Of a DNA stretch of 5,201 bases, positions 4,818 through 5,201 are shown one piece after another (the stretch's first letter is position 1; the number at the start of each line of letters is the position of its first letter). The position numbers and the translations under genes were made by a program. The stretch covers positions 1 through 5,201 of the forward strand of contig JANXVQ010000526.1 in the NCBI GenBank assembly GCA_025351545.1, read 5' to 3'. The notes beneath the pieces are model-generated. The model ran no database searches, was not told the origin of the DNA, and saw nothing but the letters and a program-made list of their open reading frames with translations. The DNA is from Spirosoma sp. (GTDB lineage: Bacteria > Bacteroidota > Bacteroidia > Cytophagales > Spirosomataceae).

Positions 4818-4826
4818 GGCTGTCAG
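4804..4826 (+). other. Two overlapping small hairpins at the end of the small ORF
   Basis: CCCTA (4804-4808) can pair with TAGGG (4815-4819), or CTGACA (4809-4814) with TGTCAG (4821-4826). The two structures are mutually exclusive. Neither is followed by a T-run, so a terminator is unlikely. Confidence 0.25.
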
Positions 4827-4836
4827 CGGATGACGT

Positions 4837-4844
4837 TTACTTTG
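4837..4844 (+). promoter_or_regulatory. Possible -7 box of the DinB-family gene
   Basis: TTACTTTG differs from the Bacteroidota TAnnTTTG consensus at one position and ends 24 bp before the ATG at 4869, a normal leader length. No clear -33 element is visible upstream. Confidence 0.4.
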
Positions 4845-4868
4845 TGACATCAACCAAATTTATTCGCT

Positions 4869-5201
4869 ATGTCACTGATTCAGATATTATTAAAGGAGAT
4901 GCAACAGGAAGCCCAAACAACTCGTAAAATGCTCGAACGGGTGCCCAATGACAAGTATGATTGGCAGCCGCATCCTAAAAGCATGACGATCAATCGGTTG
5001 ACAACCCATATTGCGGAGTTGCCAACTTGGATCACAATGGCCCTAAAAACTGATGAACTTGACTTTTCAGCCAATCCGTATACCCCAACGAATGTTAGTA
5101 CTACAGCCGAATTGATGGAACTGTTTGAGCGTTCACTTGCCGATGGAGAATCATCGCTCAGCCACGCTACCGATGAGCAATTAGAACCCATGTGGACACT
5201 A
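4869..5201 (+). CDS. DinB-family protein (5' part, runs off the window)
   Basis: 111 codons from ATG 4869 to the window edge with no stop. LLKEMQQEAQTTRKMLERVP (7-26), then DWQPHPKSM (31-39), RLTTHIAELPTWI (43-55) and TDELDF (61-66) are typical of the DinB/YfiT-like four-helix-bundle superfamily. These are small metal-binding proteins that include thiol transferases and stress-induced proteins of unknown activity. His47 in THIAE would be the first of the usual three metal-ligand histidines; the others should lie beyond the window. Full-length members have about 150-170 residues. ATG 4902 is an alternative but would cut the first helix. Confidence 0.85.
   Translation, partial: MSLIQILLKEMQQEAQTTRKMLERVPNDKYDWQPHPKSMTINRLTTHIAELPTWITMALKTDELDFSANPYTPTNVSTTAELMELFERSLADGESSLSHATDEQLEPMWTL

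Noticed and set aside
4880..5191. Minus-strand frame of 103 codons
   Set aside because: It is antisense to the DinB-family gene, whose + strand translation has clear family motifs.

Overview
This window most likely comes from a Bacteroidota chromosome, probably a Cytophagales member near Spirosoma. Supporting signs are a TAnnTTTG-type -7 promoter box, almost no Shine-Dalgarno sequences, an outer-membrane protein ending in aromatic Phe, a DUF6428 gene inside an arsenic operon, and a lipoprotein with CSSS after the lipobox. This placement rests on family recognition, not on a search.

Layout. Positions 1-78 hold the last codons of a + strand outer-membrane beta-barrel protein. A perfect 26-bp hairpin (85-147) separates it from minus-strand remains of two different PQQ-dependent dehydrogenases. 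These are the C-terminal tail of a sorbosone/sugar dehydrogenase (153-312) and an internal piece of a quinoprotein glucose dehydrogenase with its CxxCH heme site (304-657). They are joined out of frame, as if a deletion had removed everything between. About 250 bp of AT-rich non-coding DNA follows.

The centre (861-3212) is an arsenic-resistance operon on the + strand: arsR (broken), a DUF6428 gene, an LMW-phosphatase-type arsenate reductase gene (arsC), an arsN2-like GNAT gene and acr3 (broken). The middle three genes are intact and closely spaced. The sensor/repressor has two frameshifts and a nonsense codon. The arsenite pump has lost roughly its first two thirds. An identical 16-bp dyad, the probable ArsR operator, lies before arsR and again before the DUF6428 gene. 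As written, the locus could reduce arsenate but neither regulate itself nor export arsenite, so a second ars locus elsewhere may supply those functions, or the locus is decaying.

The right part holds minus-strand genes for an NTF2-like (DUF4440/SnoaL type) lipoprotein and a secreted glycine-zipper protein with a duplicated 52-residue unit. Hairpin terminators follow each. A doubtful small + strand ORF (4620-4817) and the first 111 codons of a DinB-family gene (4869 to the window edge) complete the window.
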